From: Azorhizobium sp943371865
GTDB lineage: Bacteria > Pseudomonadota > Alphaproteobacteria > Rhizobiales > Xanthobacteraceae
Reading direction: 5' to 3'
DNA length: 64,000 bases
Assembly: GCF_943371865.1 (NCBI RefSeq)
Contig: NZ_CALRWL010000031.1
Span: forward strand, 1-64,000
The notes beneath the pieces were generated by a model. That model was not told where the DNA came from, did no database searches, and worked only from the letters and a program-made list of their open reading frames with translations. Below are positions 50,719 to 59,022 of this stretch, piece by piece (position 1 is the stretch's first letter; each line of letters opens with the position of its first letter). Position numbers and translations under genes: made by a program.

Positions 50719-52398
50719 TCAGACCGGTGATGACGGCACCGCCGCGGGCTCGGCAAAGCTCTCCGGAAGCCACAGCTGGGCCACCGGGCCACGCCCTCCG
50801 GCCGGGGCGATGGCCACCGCAACGCCGCGCAGATCCGGCGCATAAGCCGCGGCCAGACCGAACAAGGCGGCCCCTTCCTTCGCGGTGCCGGACGGGAAAG
50901 CAGGCGGCGCCCGATCTGCGGCCGGCGTGCCGGCAGCCGCCAGGGTCACGCACACATAGGTGCCGGCCGCGAGCCCATCCACTTCGCTGGCCGACATGCT
51001 GAGCACCTCCGCCTGCACGTCCAGGACATGGGCCATGGGGTCCGCCGCCGCCAGGCTCAAGGCACAATCGAGCAGGGCCAGCGCCAATTGCGCGGGATCG
51101 ACAAACACCAGCACCGGCTCGTCCGCACGGATCTCGGGAAACTGAAAGGTGGGCCGTCCGGCGCTGGCGAGCAGGTCAGGCAGGCCGGCGAGACTGCCGG
51201 CGATGTCGATCAATTGCGGCTGGGGCGCGCTGCCGGCGGCGAAGCGCAACAGCGCCTGAATCAACGCCGCCGCAGGGGCCGCAGCGGCCGGATCCTGCGC
51301 ACCAAGCCGGCCCCCCACCTCGCCGGCGAGGGCGTCCAGCACCCGAACGGCGCTGGGCGACAGGCTCTTGCCGCCCGCATCCGCGCGCCGATCCCGGCTT
51401 GACCGCCAGGGGACCAGGGGCGGCAGCCACGAGCGCGGCCCCGCCGGCGGGCGGCCGCGCCGGGGGAACGCCCAGGCCAGCAGACCGCAGAAGGCGAGCA
51501 GCGTCCCGCCGCCAAACAGCAGGGTGCGGCGATACCAGGGCGCCAGCGCATCCCGTTCCGTGACCGCCAGGGCGACCAGCAACTCTCGCTCCCCCAAGGC
51601 CTGGAAGGCGTAGAGCACCCGCTCGCCCTCAACCAGGGACGTGCCCGAAAACACACCCGTCTCCTGCTGACCCGCCGCCGTCATCAGGTCACTGCGTTCC
51701 GGCAGCCGGTCGGGCCATTTCGGCCCGCTCAGGGAGCGCAGGAGGACCACGCCGTCCGCGCGCGCCAGGACCGCGCCGCCGCCGGCGTTTCCGAGCACAG
51801 TGCCATAAAAGGCCTGGAGGGCCGGCGGCGCCACGCTCACCGCCACAAGACCCGCGAACCGCCCATTTTCCATCATCGGCCGGCTCAATACGAACGAGAC
51901 GTCCCGCGCCGCCTGCGCGCGATAGGGCTGGCTCACATAGAGCCCGCTATGCCCGGCCTTGGCAGCGGCATAATAGTCCCGGTCACGCTCGTCATAGGGC
52001 GGAACCGGAAAGGCCCGGCTGGAGACCAGTGCCCGCCCCTGGGCATCCACGGCGAAGATCGATTCGATCTGGGGAAATTTCGCCTGGAGCGCTGTGAGCT
52101 GCTTGTACAGAACGGCATCGGCCCGCACCTCCGGCAGGGGGCGCCCGTGGATCTCGGCCTCCACCTTGTCCAGAGCCAGTTCCAAGCCATCGACCAAAGC
52201 GATCGCATGCCCCCCAAGGGCGGCCACCTGACTGGCGGCCAGCCCATGGGCGCGCGCCAGTTCGCCGCGCCGGTCCTGCCAGACTGCGGTCCCCACCAGC
52301 GCCAGTCCCGCGCAGGCCGCAACGATCACGACGCCGATGCGCCAGCGGGACGGCGGCGGCGCATCGGCGCTGTAGGAGGCTCTGGGCCGGTCTGACAT
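50719..52398 (-). CDS. Membrane sensor with dCache/PDC domain and degenerate kinase-like C-terminus
   Basis: 559 residues: transmembrane helix at about 20-40, an extracytoplasmic PDC-type sensor (ESIFAVDAQGRALVSSRAFPVPPYDERDRDYY, GLYVSQPYRAQAARDVSFVLSRPM) to about 290, a second helix near 300-325, then a cytoplasmic region. Its VFVDPAQLALALLDCALSLAAADPM mimics the N-box of histidine kinases, but the Asn that binds Mg-ATP is Asp. No H-box, G-boxes or receiver are visible. No response regulator lies nearby. It is probably a pseudokinase sensor or a ligand-binding membrane protein. Confidence 0.75.
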   Translation of the reverse strand: MSDRPRASYSADAPPPSRWRIGVVIVAACAGLALVGTAVWQDRRGELARAHGLAASQVAALGGHAIALVDGLELALDKVEAEIHGRPLPEVRADAVLYKQLTALQAKFPQIESIFAVDAQGRALVSSRAFPVPPYDERDRDYYAAAKAGHSGLYVSQPYRAQAARDVSFVLSRPMMENGRFAGLVAVSVAPPALQAFYGTVLGNAGGGAVLARADGVVLLRSLSGPKWPDRLPERSDLMTAAGQQETGVFSGTSLVEGERVLYAFQALGERELLVALAVTERDALAPWYRRTLLFGGGTLLAFCGLLAWAFPRRGRPPAGPRSWLPPLVPWRSSRDRRADAGGKSLSPSAVRVLDALAGEVGGRLGAQDPAAAAPAAALIQALLRFAAGSAPQPQLIDIAGSLAGLPDLLASAGRPTFQFPEIRADEPVLVFVDPAQLALALLDCALSLAAADPMAHVLDVQAEVLSMSASEVDGLAAGTYVCVTLAAAGTPAADRAPPAFPSGTAKEGAALFGLAAAYAPDLRGVAVAIAPAGGRGPVAQLWLPESFAEPAAVPSSPV

Positions 52399-52675
52399 GT
52401 CTGCTCCAACCCAGACCGCGACGGCACCCAAGGCCGTCCACTCGGTGAGAGCTCATTTGGCGATTGATTGTCGTCCCCGTCTGGCACAAAAGTCGGCCGC
52501 CGCCGTTCCCATGCGACAACGGGACAATTCCGCCGGCGAGAGTCGCAAGAGTACAGCCAGCAGGCCACGGAGAGACGCAGGCACGCTACCTGGGTGCGCA
52601 GTCTGCCATTTTTCGGTGCCGACCACACAGTACATTTCGAATCGACCGCCGCGGTCGCCGCCTTGGAGGGCATCC

Positions 52676-53248
52676 ATGAGGGTAAAAAGCGTCGTCCAGG
52701 CCATGATGGCCGGGCTTGTCATGTGCGCCACGGCCGTCATGGGCCCGCAGGCGCAAGCCAAGCCCCAGATCCCGCAGGGCAGCTATCTCCAGACCTGCCG
52801 GAACGCCAACATCTACCAGAACACCGATTTGCTGGCCATGTGCCCCAACAACCAGGGCCAGCTGGCGGTGGTGAAGCTGTCCAATTACGCGCTCTGCGGC
52901 GGGGATATCGCCAACGTCAATGGTCAGCTGGTCTGCCGCGGTGGTGGCGGCGGCTATCGCCCCGGCCCGCCTCCCGGCCCCCCGCCGGGCCAGTATTATG
53001 GCGGCCAGGGCCAGTATTATGGTCAGGGCGGCTATCAGCCCCCGCCGCCCCCGCCGCCGCAGAACCGCCGCAACGGCCCCTATCCGCCGGGCTCCTATCT
53101 GCAGTCCTGCCAGAATGCCAAGGTGGTCAACGGCTGGCTCCAGGCCAGCTGCGCCGATGTGCGCGGCAATTGGCACAACAGCCAGATCCCGCTGAGCCAG
53201 TGCCGCGGCGACATCGGCAATTCCAACGGCCGGCTGATCTGCGGCTGA
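52676..53248 (+). CDS. Secreted protein with two CVNH-type halves and a Pro/Gly/Tyr linker
   Basis: 190 residues. After a signal peptide (VQAMMAGLVMCATAVMGPQAQA) come two similar modules: GSYLQTCRNANI...CGGDIANVNGQLVC and GSYLQSCQNAKVV...CRGDIGNSNGRLIC. They match the cyanovirin-N homology (CVNH) pattern with paired cysteines. The linker between them is rich in Pro, Gly, Tyr and Gln (PPGPPPGQYYGGQGQYYGQG). CVNH domains bind glycans, so a surface or secreted lectin-like role is plausible. A GGAGGG site precedes the ATG. The gene ends just before a strong terminator. Confidence 0.83.
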   Translation: MRVKSVVQAMMAGLVMCATAVMGPQAQAKPQIPQGSYLQTCRNANIYQNTDLLAMCPNNQGQLAVVKLSNYALCGGDIANVNGQLVCRGGGGGYRPGPPPGPPPGQYYGGQGQYYGQGGYQPPPPPPPQNRRNGPYPPGSYLQSCQNAKVVNGWLQASCADVRGNWHNSQIPLSQCRGDIGNSNGRLICG

Positions 53249-53310
53249 TGCCACCGGCGCTGGCGGCGGCGCGTGCCTGGCACGCCCGCTGCTGGTGGAC
53301 CCGCACCAAC

Positions 53311-53346
53311 AAAAACGGCCGGAGAGACACCTCTCCGGCCGTTTTT
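53311..53346. terminator. Strong bidirectional terminator
   Basis: 16-bp perfect stem AAAAACGGCCGGAGAG / CTCTCCGGCCGTTTTT with loop ACAC, T-rich on both strands. It serves the plus-strand CVNH gene and the minus-strand ilvD gene, which converge here. Confidence 0.9.
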
Positions 53347-53363
53347 CTGTCAGATGGCCGGGC

Positions 53364-55217
53364 TCAGCGCTTGAGACCGCGCACGTCGCGCACCGCGCCG
53401 CGGGCCGCCGAGGTGGTCAGGGCCGCATAGGCCTGCAGCGCCTGGGACACCACGCGCTTGCGCGCGGTGGGCTGCCAGGCGTCTTCGCCCTTGGCCTCCA
53501 TGGCGGCGCGGCGATGGGCCATCACCTCGTCGCTCACCGCCAGATGGATGCGCCGGTTGGGGATGTCGATCTCGATGATGTCGCCCTCTTCCACCAGTCC
53601 GATGGCCCCGCCTTCCGCCGCTTCCGGCGAGACATGGCCGATGGACAGGCCCGACGAGCCGCCGGAGAAGCGCCCGTCGGTGACGAGGGCGCAGACTTTG
53701 CCCAGGCCCTTCGACTTCAGATAGGAGGTCGGGTAGAGCATTTCCTGCATGCCGGGGCCGCCGCGCGGTCCCTCATAGCGGATCAGCACCACGTCGCCGG
53801 CCTTGATCTTGCCATTGGCCAGGATGGCTTCCACCGCATCGTCCTGGCTCTGGAAGATGCGCGCCGGACCGCTGAACACCAGCGCGGAGGCATCCACGCC
53901 CGCGGTCTTCACGATGCTGCCTTCCTCGGCGATGTTGCCATACAGCACCGCCAGGCCCCCATCCTTGGAATAGGCATGGGCGGCATCGCGGATGACGCCG
54001 GTGGCGCGGTCGAGGTCCAGGTCATCCCAGCGGCGGGACTGGCTGAACGCCACCTGCGTCGGCACGCCGCCCGGCGCGGCGCGGAAGAAGGTGCGCACCT
54101 GCTCGCTCTGGGTGCCGGCAATGTCCCAGCGCTCGAGCGCCGCGCCCAGGGTGCTGGCGTGCACCGTGGGCAGGTCCGCATGGATCAGGCCGGCACGGTT
54201 GAGCTCGCCCAGAATGGCCATGATGCCGCCGGCGCGATGGACGTCTTCCATATGGATGTTGGCCACCGCCGGGGCGACCTTGCACAGCACCGGCACGCCC
54301 CGCGACAGGCGGTCGATGTCGGCCATGGTGAAGGGCACGCCGCCCTCATTGGCCGCCGCCAGCAGATGCAGCACGGTGTTGGTGGAGCCGCCCATGGAGA
54401 TGTCCAGGGTCATGGCATTCTCGAACGCCTTGAAGCTGGCCACCGAGCGCGGCAGCACGCTGTCGTCGTCCTGCTCATAATAGCGCTTGGTGATGTCGAC
54501 GATCAGATGCCCGGCTTCCACGAACAGGCGCTCGCGGTCGGAATGGGTGGCGAGCACCGAGCCGTTGCCCGGCAGCGCCAGGCCCAGCGCTTCCGTGAGA
54601 CAATTCATGGAATTGGCGGTGAACATGCCGGAACAGGAGCCGCATGTGGGACAGGCGGAGCGTTCCATCACCTTCACATCGGCGTCGGAAATGCGGTCGT
54701 CGGCGGCGGCGACCATGGCGTCGATCAGGTCCACCTTCTTCTCGCCGGTGGACAGCAGCACCTTGCCCGCCTCCATGGGCCCGCCGGAGACGAACACCGC
54801 GGGAATGTTGAGCCGCATGGCGGCCATCAGCATGCCGGGGGTGATCTTGTCGCAATTGGAGATGCAGACCATGGCGTCGGCGCAATGCGCATTGACCATG
54901 TACTCCACGCTGTCGGCGATGATCTCGCGCGAGGGCAGCGAGTAGAGCATGCCGTCATGGCCCATGGCGATGCCGTCATCCACCGCGATGGTGTTGAATT
55001 CCTTCGCGACGCCGCCCGCCTTTTCGATCTCCCGCGCCACCAGCTGGCCGAGGTCCTTGAGATGGACATGGCCGGGGACGAACTGGGTGAAGGAATTCAC
55101 CACCGCGATGATCGGCTTGCCGAAATCGCCATCCTTCATGCCGGTGGCGCGCCAGAGGCCCCGGGCTCCGGCCATGTTGCGGCCGTGGGTGGTGGTGCGG
55201 GAACGATAAGTGGGCAT
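53364..55217 (-). CDS. ilvD: Dihydroxy-acid dehydratase
   Basis: 617-residue branched-chain amino-acid biosynthesis enzyme, dehydrating dihydroxyisovalerate and its homologue. N-terminal MPTYRSRTTTHGRNMAGARGLWRATG, the CISNCDKITPGML and CPTCGSCSGMFTANSMNCL cluster motifs and the TDGRFSGGSSGLSIGHVSPEA block identify the long IlvD form, distinct from the pentonate dehydratase at 888-2600. Length equals E. coli IlvD (616). ATG 55217 has GAGG just upstream. Confidence 0.96.
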   Translation of the reverse strand: MPTYRSRTTTHGRNMAGARGLWRATGMKDGDFGKPIIAVVNSFTQFVPGHVHLKDLGQLVAREIEKAGGVAKEFNTIAVDDGIAMGHDGMLYSLPSREIIADSVEYMVNAHCADAMVCISNCDKITPGMLMAAMRLNIPAVFVSGGPMEAGKVLLSTGEKKVDLIDAMVAAADDRISDADVKVMERSACPTCGSCSGMFTANSMNCLTEALGLALPGNGSVLATHSDRERLFVEAGHLIVDITKRYYEQDDDSVLPRSVASFKAFENAMTLDISMGGSTNTVLHLLAAANEGGVPFTMADIDRLSRGVPVLCKVAPAVANIHMEDVHRAGGIMAILGELNRAGLIHADLPTVHASTLGAALERWDIAGTQSEQVRTFFRAAPGGVPTQVAFSQSRRWDDLDLDRATGVIRDAAHAYSKDGGLAVLYGNIAEEGSIVKTAGVDASALVFSGPARIFQSQDDAVEAILANGKIKAGDVVLIRYEGPRGGPGMQEMLYPTSYLKSKGLGKVCALVTDGRFSGGSSGLSIGHVSPEAAEGGAIGLVEEGDIIEIDIPNRRIHLAVSDEVMAHRRAAMEAKGEDAWQPTARKRVVSQALQAYAALTTSAARGAVRDVRGLKR

Positions 55218-55376
55218 GTCCTCGGTACCTTTATGTCCTTGCCTGACTGGCCTGCGCAATTTTGTAACGGCTGTCTTAGAGCGAATTCAGGCAGAGCGAA
55301 ATCTTTTCCCGCCCGGAAGGCATGCATGCGGCGCGACCCGCGGCCCGTTCCCATGCAATCGGGATTGAAGCCGGCG

Positions 55377-55401
55377 GGAACCGAATGGGAGCGACCACGT
55401 T
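55377..55401 (+). promoter_or_regulatory. EcfG-type general-stress promoter of the csbD gene
   Basis: GGAAC (55377-55381), 16 bp spacer, then CGTT (55398-55401): an exact match to the alphaproteobacterial EcfG consensus. The ATG lies about 39 bases after the -10 element. General-stress sigma control is also what CsbD-like genes usually have. Confidence 0.8.
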
Positions 55402-55439
55402 GTGTGTGCAGGTTCCCAAGTCATGAAAGGACACACATC

Positions 55440-55634
55440 ATGGGTAGCACCAGCGACAAGATTTCCGGCGTGGCCAACGAAGCCATGGGCAATGCCAAGC
55501 AGGGTATCGGCAAGGCGGTCGGCAATGATCGCCTGCAGGTCGAAGGCAAGGTCCAGGAGATCAAGGGCGAAGGCCAGCAGGCCGTCGGCAAGGCCAAGGA
55601 CGCCGTGAAGGATTCCGTCAACAAGACCCTCTGA
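55440..55634 (+). CDS. CsbD-family stress protein
   Basis: 64-residue CsbD-like protein: KISGVANEAMGNAKQGIGKAVG and QVEGKVQEIKGEGQQAVGKAKDAVKDS show the characteristic repeated GxxKxxxG helix pattern. Proteins of this family accumulate in stress; the biochemical role is unknown. A perfect EcfG-type promoter lies upstream and terminators follow, so it is a monocistronic general-stress gene. Confidence 0.94.
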   Translation: MGSTSDKISGVANEAMGNAKQGIGKAVGNDRLQVEGKVQEIKGEGQQAVGKAKDAVKDSVNKTL

Positions 55635-55652
55635 CCCTCGGTCAGCTGGTCT

Positions 55653-55674
55653 GAGCCGCCCTCCGGGGCGGCTC
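55653..55674 (+). terminator. Hairpin after csbD-like gene
   Basis: Stem GAGCCGCCC / GGGCGGCTC with loop TCCG, just past the csbD stop. Without a T-run; a second, better terminator follows. Confidence 0.6.
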
Positions 55675-55687
55675 CGATTGACGACAG

Positions 55688-55722
55688 ACCCCTCGATCCC
55701 TGTCCGGGATCGGGGGGTTTTT
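55688..55722 (+). terminator. Rho-independent terminator of csbD-like gene
   Basis: 13-bp stem (one G-U) ACCCCTCGATCCC / GGGATCGGGGGGT with loop TGTCC and a TTTTT run directly after. It ends the csbD transcript and lies before the convergent gamma-glutamyltransferase gene. Confidence 0.85.
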
Positions 55723-55767
55723 GTTTCCGGCATGGTCTTGATCGGTCTTCGTGGCGGTGCGTGGCTC

Positions 55768-57363
55768 TCAGATCCCCGCCGCACCGCCGTCGGCGCGCGG
55801 ATCATGGGCGCCCTCCAGCCCCCGCTTGGGGGTGAAGATCACCGCCCCCGCATGGCCCATGGTGTCGGAATAGGGCGCGTCCAGCACCTCCAGATCGTGC
55901 CCGGCCGAGCGCAGGGCGCGCAGCAGGTCGTCGTCAAAGCGCCCTTCCAGGCGCAGATTGGTGTGGCTGGAGCCCCAGGTGCGGCCCAGCAGCCAGCGCG
56001 GCCGGTCGATGGCCTCCGCCAGCGGCACCCCATAGGTGACATGGCGGGTATAGACCGCCGCCTGGGTCTGCGGCTGGCCCTCCCCGCCCATGGTGCCATA
56101 GCCCATCACCCGGCCATCCTTCAGCACCGCCAGCGCCGGATTGAGGGTGTGGAACGGCCGGCGTCCCGGCGCCAGCGGGTTCACCGCGCGCGGGTCCAGG
56201 CTGAAGCTGGCGCCGCGATTCTGCATCAGCACCCCGGTGCGCGGCAGCACGCAGCCGGAGCCGAATTCGAAGAAGATCGACTGGATATAGGACACCACCA
56301 GCCCGGAGGCATCCGCCGCCCCGAGCCAGATGGTGTCGCCGCGCTGCGCCGGCTGCGGCCAGGGCAGAGCGCGGCGGCGATCGATCAGGCCGGCTTCGCC
56401 GTCCAGCGCCGCCTTGGTGAGGAAGCTCGCGGGATCGTGTTCCAGATGTTCGAAGTCGCGCACCACCTTGTTGCGCACCAGGAACGCCCGCTTGGTGGCC
56501 TCCACCAGCCCATGCACATGATCGAACGATTCCGCCCGCGGCACCGCCAGCCGCTCGAAGATCGCCAGAATCAGCAGCGAGGCCAGCCCCTGGGTGGGGG
56601 GCGGGGCGTTGAACACCCGGCCCGCCGCCAGATCCACGCTCAGCGGCTCCCGCAGCATCGCCTTGAAGCGCTTCAGGTCCGCCCCGGTGACCGGACTGCC
56701 GATGCGCTCCAGATCCGCGGCCAGCTCATGGGCCACGTCGCCGCGATAAAAATCTTCCAGCCCGGCCCGGCCCAGATGCTCCAGCGTGTCAGCGAGGCGC
56801 TCGGCCCGCTGCACATGGCCGAGCTTGGGCGGCGCGCCGTCCACCAGGAAGGCGTCGGCAAAGCCCGGCACATCCTTCAGTTCCGCCAATTTGTCCGTGG
56901 TCAGCTGCACCTGCGAGGCGGTGACCGGCACGCCGGCGCGGGCGTGGGAGATGGCGCTTTCCAGCAGGCGGGACATGGGCATGCGGCCGCCCGCCGCCTG
57001 GGCCGCCTCCAGCGCCAGCGCCCAGCCGCCCACCAACCCCGGCACGGTGAGCGCGGCGAGCGGTCCCCGCTCGGGAATCGCGTCATAGCCCTGCTCGCCA
57101 TAGAAGGGGATGCTGGCCCGTTCGCCGGCAAAGCCGCAGGCCTCGATATAGCGCACCCGCCCGTTCGGCTCGCGGATCAGCCAGAAGCCGTCGCCGCCCA
57201 TGTGGTTCATGTGCGGATAGACCACGGCAATGGCCGCGGCAGTGGCCAAGGCGGCTTCGATGGCATTGCCGCCATCCGCCAGCACCTGCCGCCCGGCCTC
57301 GACCGCCAAAGCGTGGGGCGCGGCGACAACGCCGCGGGCGGCATGGAAGCTGTCATGGTTCAT
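55768..57363 (-). CDS. Gamma-glutamyltransferase-family protein
   Basis: 531-residue Ntn-hydrolase-fold member of the GGT family. N-terminal VVAAPHALAVEAGRQVLADGGNAIEAALA, then NHMGGDGFWLIRE, and the presumed autocleavage threonine Thr344 in QRGDTIWLGAADASGLVVS, with IDRPRWLLGRTWG near the end. Unlike glutathione-cleaving GGT it lacks a signal peptide and has DTIW instead of TTHYS after the nucleophile, so the substrate may be another gamma-glutamyl compound or an acylase-type amide. No gene with the same direction adjoins it. Confidence 0.86.
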   Translation of the reverse strand: MNHDSFHAARGVVAAPHALAVEAGRQVLADGGNAIEAALATAAAIAVVYPHMNHMGGDGFWLIREPNGRVRYIEACGFAGERASIPFYGEQGYDAIPERGPLAALTVPGLVGGWALALEAAQAAGGRMPMSRLLESAISHARAGVPVTASQVQLTTDKLAELKDVPGFADAFLVDGAPPKLGHVQRAERLADTLEHLGRAGLEDFYRGDVAHELAADLERIGSPVTGADLKRFKAMLREPLSVDLAAGRVFNAPPPTQGLASLLILAIFERLAVPRAESFDHVHGLVEATKRAFLVRNKVVRDFEHLEHDPASFLTKAALDGEAGLIDRRRALPWPQPAQRGDTIWLGAADASGLVVSYIQSIFFEFGSGCVLPRTGVLMQNRGASFSLDPRAVNPLAPGRRPFHTLNPALAVLKDGRVMGYGTMGGEGQPQTQAAVYTRHVTYGVPLAEAIDRPRWLLGRTWGSSHTNLRLEGRFDDDLLRALRSAGHDLEVLDAPYSDTMGHAGAVIFTPKRGLEGAHDPRADGGAAGI

Positions 57364-57529
57364 GGCGCAAGGTCCTTGGTGCCGCGCTTGACCCACGCGG
57401 CGTTGGGGGGCAGTGTCCCGGCCCCATAGAGCATGTGCCGGCAAAGGTGAATGGCCTTCGTCTTTTCCCGGCCATGCGCACAATCTGGAATGCACCGCGG
57501 CGGCAGCGGCAGGTGCGCAGGAGATGATG

Positions 57530-57772
57530 ATGGCGCAGACGGGTCAGGGACTGGGAACGCGGGGATTGATCAGCGTGGTGAGCGCCACCATCCTCGTGGC
57601 AACCCAGGCCATCACCATCGCCATCGCCGCCGGCTGGGCCGTGGGCGGCCTGTTCCATCTGGGCGACATCGGCGAATACGGCCTGATGGGCGTGTTTTCG
57701 CTGCTGGCGATCTATGTCTCGGTTCTCTATGTGCGCAAGGCGATCATCGCCGAGACCAACGCCCATTACTGA
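57530..57772 (+). CDS. Small membrane protein, two transmembrane helices
   Basis: 80 residues: a short Gln/Gly-rich N-terminus, then helix 1 (LISVVSATILVATQAITIAIAAGWAV, about 15-40) and helix 2 (GLMGVFSLLAIYVSVLYVRKAI, about 50-72). Of three adjacent ATGs the third (57530) has AGGAG at proper distance. Family not recognised. It is conserved-looking as an independent small gene, diverging from the gamma-glutamyltransferase. Confidence 0.7.
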   Translation: MAQTGQGLGTRGLISVVSATILVATQAITIAIAAGWAVGGLFHLGDIGEYGLMGVFSLLAIYVSVLYVRKAIIAETNAHY

Positions 57773-57864
57773 GGCGCAGCGGGAGAGCGGACACCCCGGC
57801 ACGCCTCACGGTACCGCCCTCGCGACCTGACGTTGAGGCCGGCAAGATCCTGCAATCCTGCCGA

Positions 57865-57892
57865 TTGACGCCGATTCCCCGGCTGCGTAAGC
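57865..57892 (+). promoter_or_regulatory. Promoter of the first DUF-type exported protein, duplicated
   Basis: TTGACG (57865-57870), 16-bp spacer, GTAAGC (57887-57892). The same layout occurs before the paralogue at 58492-58519, so the promoter was duplicated with the gene. Confidence 0.55.
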
Positions 57893-57938
57893 AGGCCTCG
57901 TCCGCCAGTGACGGCGGTGTGTGGGGCGAGGGACGCGC

Positions 57939-58316
57939 GTGAAATCAACACTTATTGCCATGGGCCTGGCGCTGTTTGCCATGACGGCGGGCGTGAGCCC
58001 GAGCTTGGCGGCGGAAGCCAAGCAGGACTTCACCTTGGTCAACAAGACCGGCTACGACATCGACAAGGTCTATGTCTCGCCCACCAAGTCCGGCGACTGG
58101 GAAGAAGACGTCCTGGGCAAGGACGTGCTGGAGGACGGCGATTCCTGGGAAATCAAGTTCCACCGCGCCGCCAAGACCTGCAAGTGGGACCTGAAGGTCG
58201 TCTATAGCGACGATGATTCCTCCGCCGTTTGGTACGGCATCGATCTGTGCTCGGTGGAGAAGATCACCATCCGCTACGATCGCAAGACCGACAAGACCTC
58301 GGCCAAGTTCGACTGA
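57939..58316 (+). CDS. Small exported protein, copy 1 of a tandem pair (often misnamed argininosuccinate lyase)
   Basis: 125 residues with a signal peptide (MGLALFAMTAGVSPSLA-AEA; the GTG is the start, preceded by GAGGGA). The mature part, KQDFTLVNKTGYDIDKVYVSPTKSGDW, LGKDVLEDGDSW, CKWDLKVVYSDDD and the late LCSVEKITIRYDRKT, is a known alphaproteobacterial family that databases often label argininosuccinate lyase by error; no lyase motif is present. Role unknown. The next gene encodes a close paralogue. Confidence 0.85.
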   Translation: MKSTLIAMGLALFAMTAGVSPSLAAEAKQDFTLVNKTGYDIDKVYVSPTKSGDWEEDVLGKDVLEDGDSWEIKFHRAAKTCKWDLKVVYSDDDSSAVWYGIDLCSVEKITIRYDRKTDKTSAKFD

Positions 58317-58491
58317 CCGGATCGGCGGCACGCCGGTTCGCTGCATCCGGATGGACGCGATCGCCGTCCGTCCGGAGCGGCACCACCCCTGCCTTGACGG
58401 CCGCAGCCCGGAGCGTCCCGGCGGCTTGGCCGGACCGGCCTCTGGTCCACAGAAGCGGCGGTTTGGGTGCCCATATTTGCAACCGCAGCGA

Positions 58492-58519
58492 TTGACGCCT
58501 TTTCCCCAGCTTCGTAATC
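58492..58519 (+). promoter_or_regulatory. Promoter of the second exported protein
   Basis: TTGACG (58492-58497), 16-bp spacer, GTAATC (58514-58519). It has the same layout and a similar spacer (TTTTCCCCAGCTTC against ATTCCCCGGCTGC) as the promoter of the first paralogue. Confidence 0.55.
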
Positions 58520-58566
58520 AGGTACCGCCCGCCACCCGCGGCGGCCTGAGGGCGAGGGGAAGACGC

Positions 58567-58944
58567 ATGAAAAGCCTGTTCATTGCCTGTGGTCTGACAC
58601 TGGCCCTCGTGGGGGGCCTGGCCAACCCGAGCCTGGCTGCGGAAGCCAAGCAGGATTTCACCCTGGTGAACAAGACCGGCTATGAAATCGAGGAAGTGTT
58701 CGTCTCGCCCGGCAAGTCCGGCGACTGGGAAGAAGACGTCCTGGGCAAGGGCACCCTGGATGACGGCGAATCCGTCAACATCCGCTTCAAGCGCGCCTCC
58801 AAGACCTGCATCTGGGATCTGAAGGTGGTCTATAGCGTCGATTCGTCCAATGCCATCTGGTACGACATCGACCTGTGCAGCGTGCGGAAGATCACCATCC
58901 GCTACGACAAGAAGCGCGACAAGACCACCGCCGTGTTCGACTGA
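58567..58944 (+). CDS. Small exported protein, copy 2 of a tandem pair
   Basis: 125 residues, signal peptide (LFIACGLTLALVGGLANPSLA-AEA), then a mature protein about two-thirds identical to the preceding paralogue, with identical blocks such as KQDFTLVNKTGY and SGDWEEDVLGK. Key differences are concentrated in the middle strand region. GAGGGGA precedes the ATG. Both copies keep their own promoter, so both are probably active. Confidence 0.85.
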   Translation: MKSLFIACGLTLALVGGLANPSLAAEAKQDFTLVNKTGYEIEEVFVSPGKSGDWEEDVLGKGTLDDGESVNIRFKRASKTCIWDLKVVYSVDSSNAIWYDIDLCSVRKITIRYDKKRDKTTAVFD

Positions 58945-59022
58945 GGCCCCGGCGCCGCGGCGCCTGCGCGCCGGGATCATACCGTTTCAGGTCGATACCC
59001 GGCGTCCGGATGCCTCCAGACC

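Noticed and set aside
53295..55634. 779-codon plus-strand frame over ilvD
   Set aside because: Shadow of ilvD; its last part happens to be the true csbD-like gene, which has its own start and promoter.
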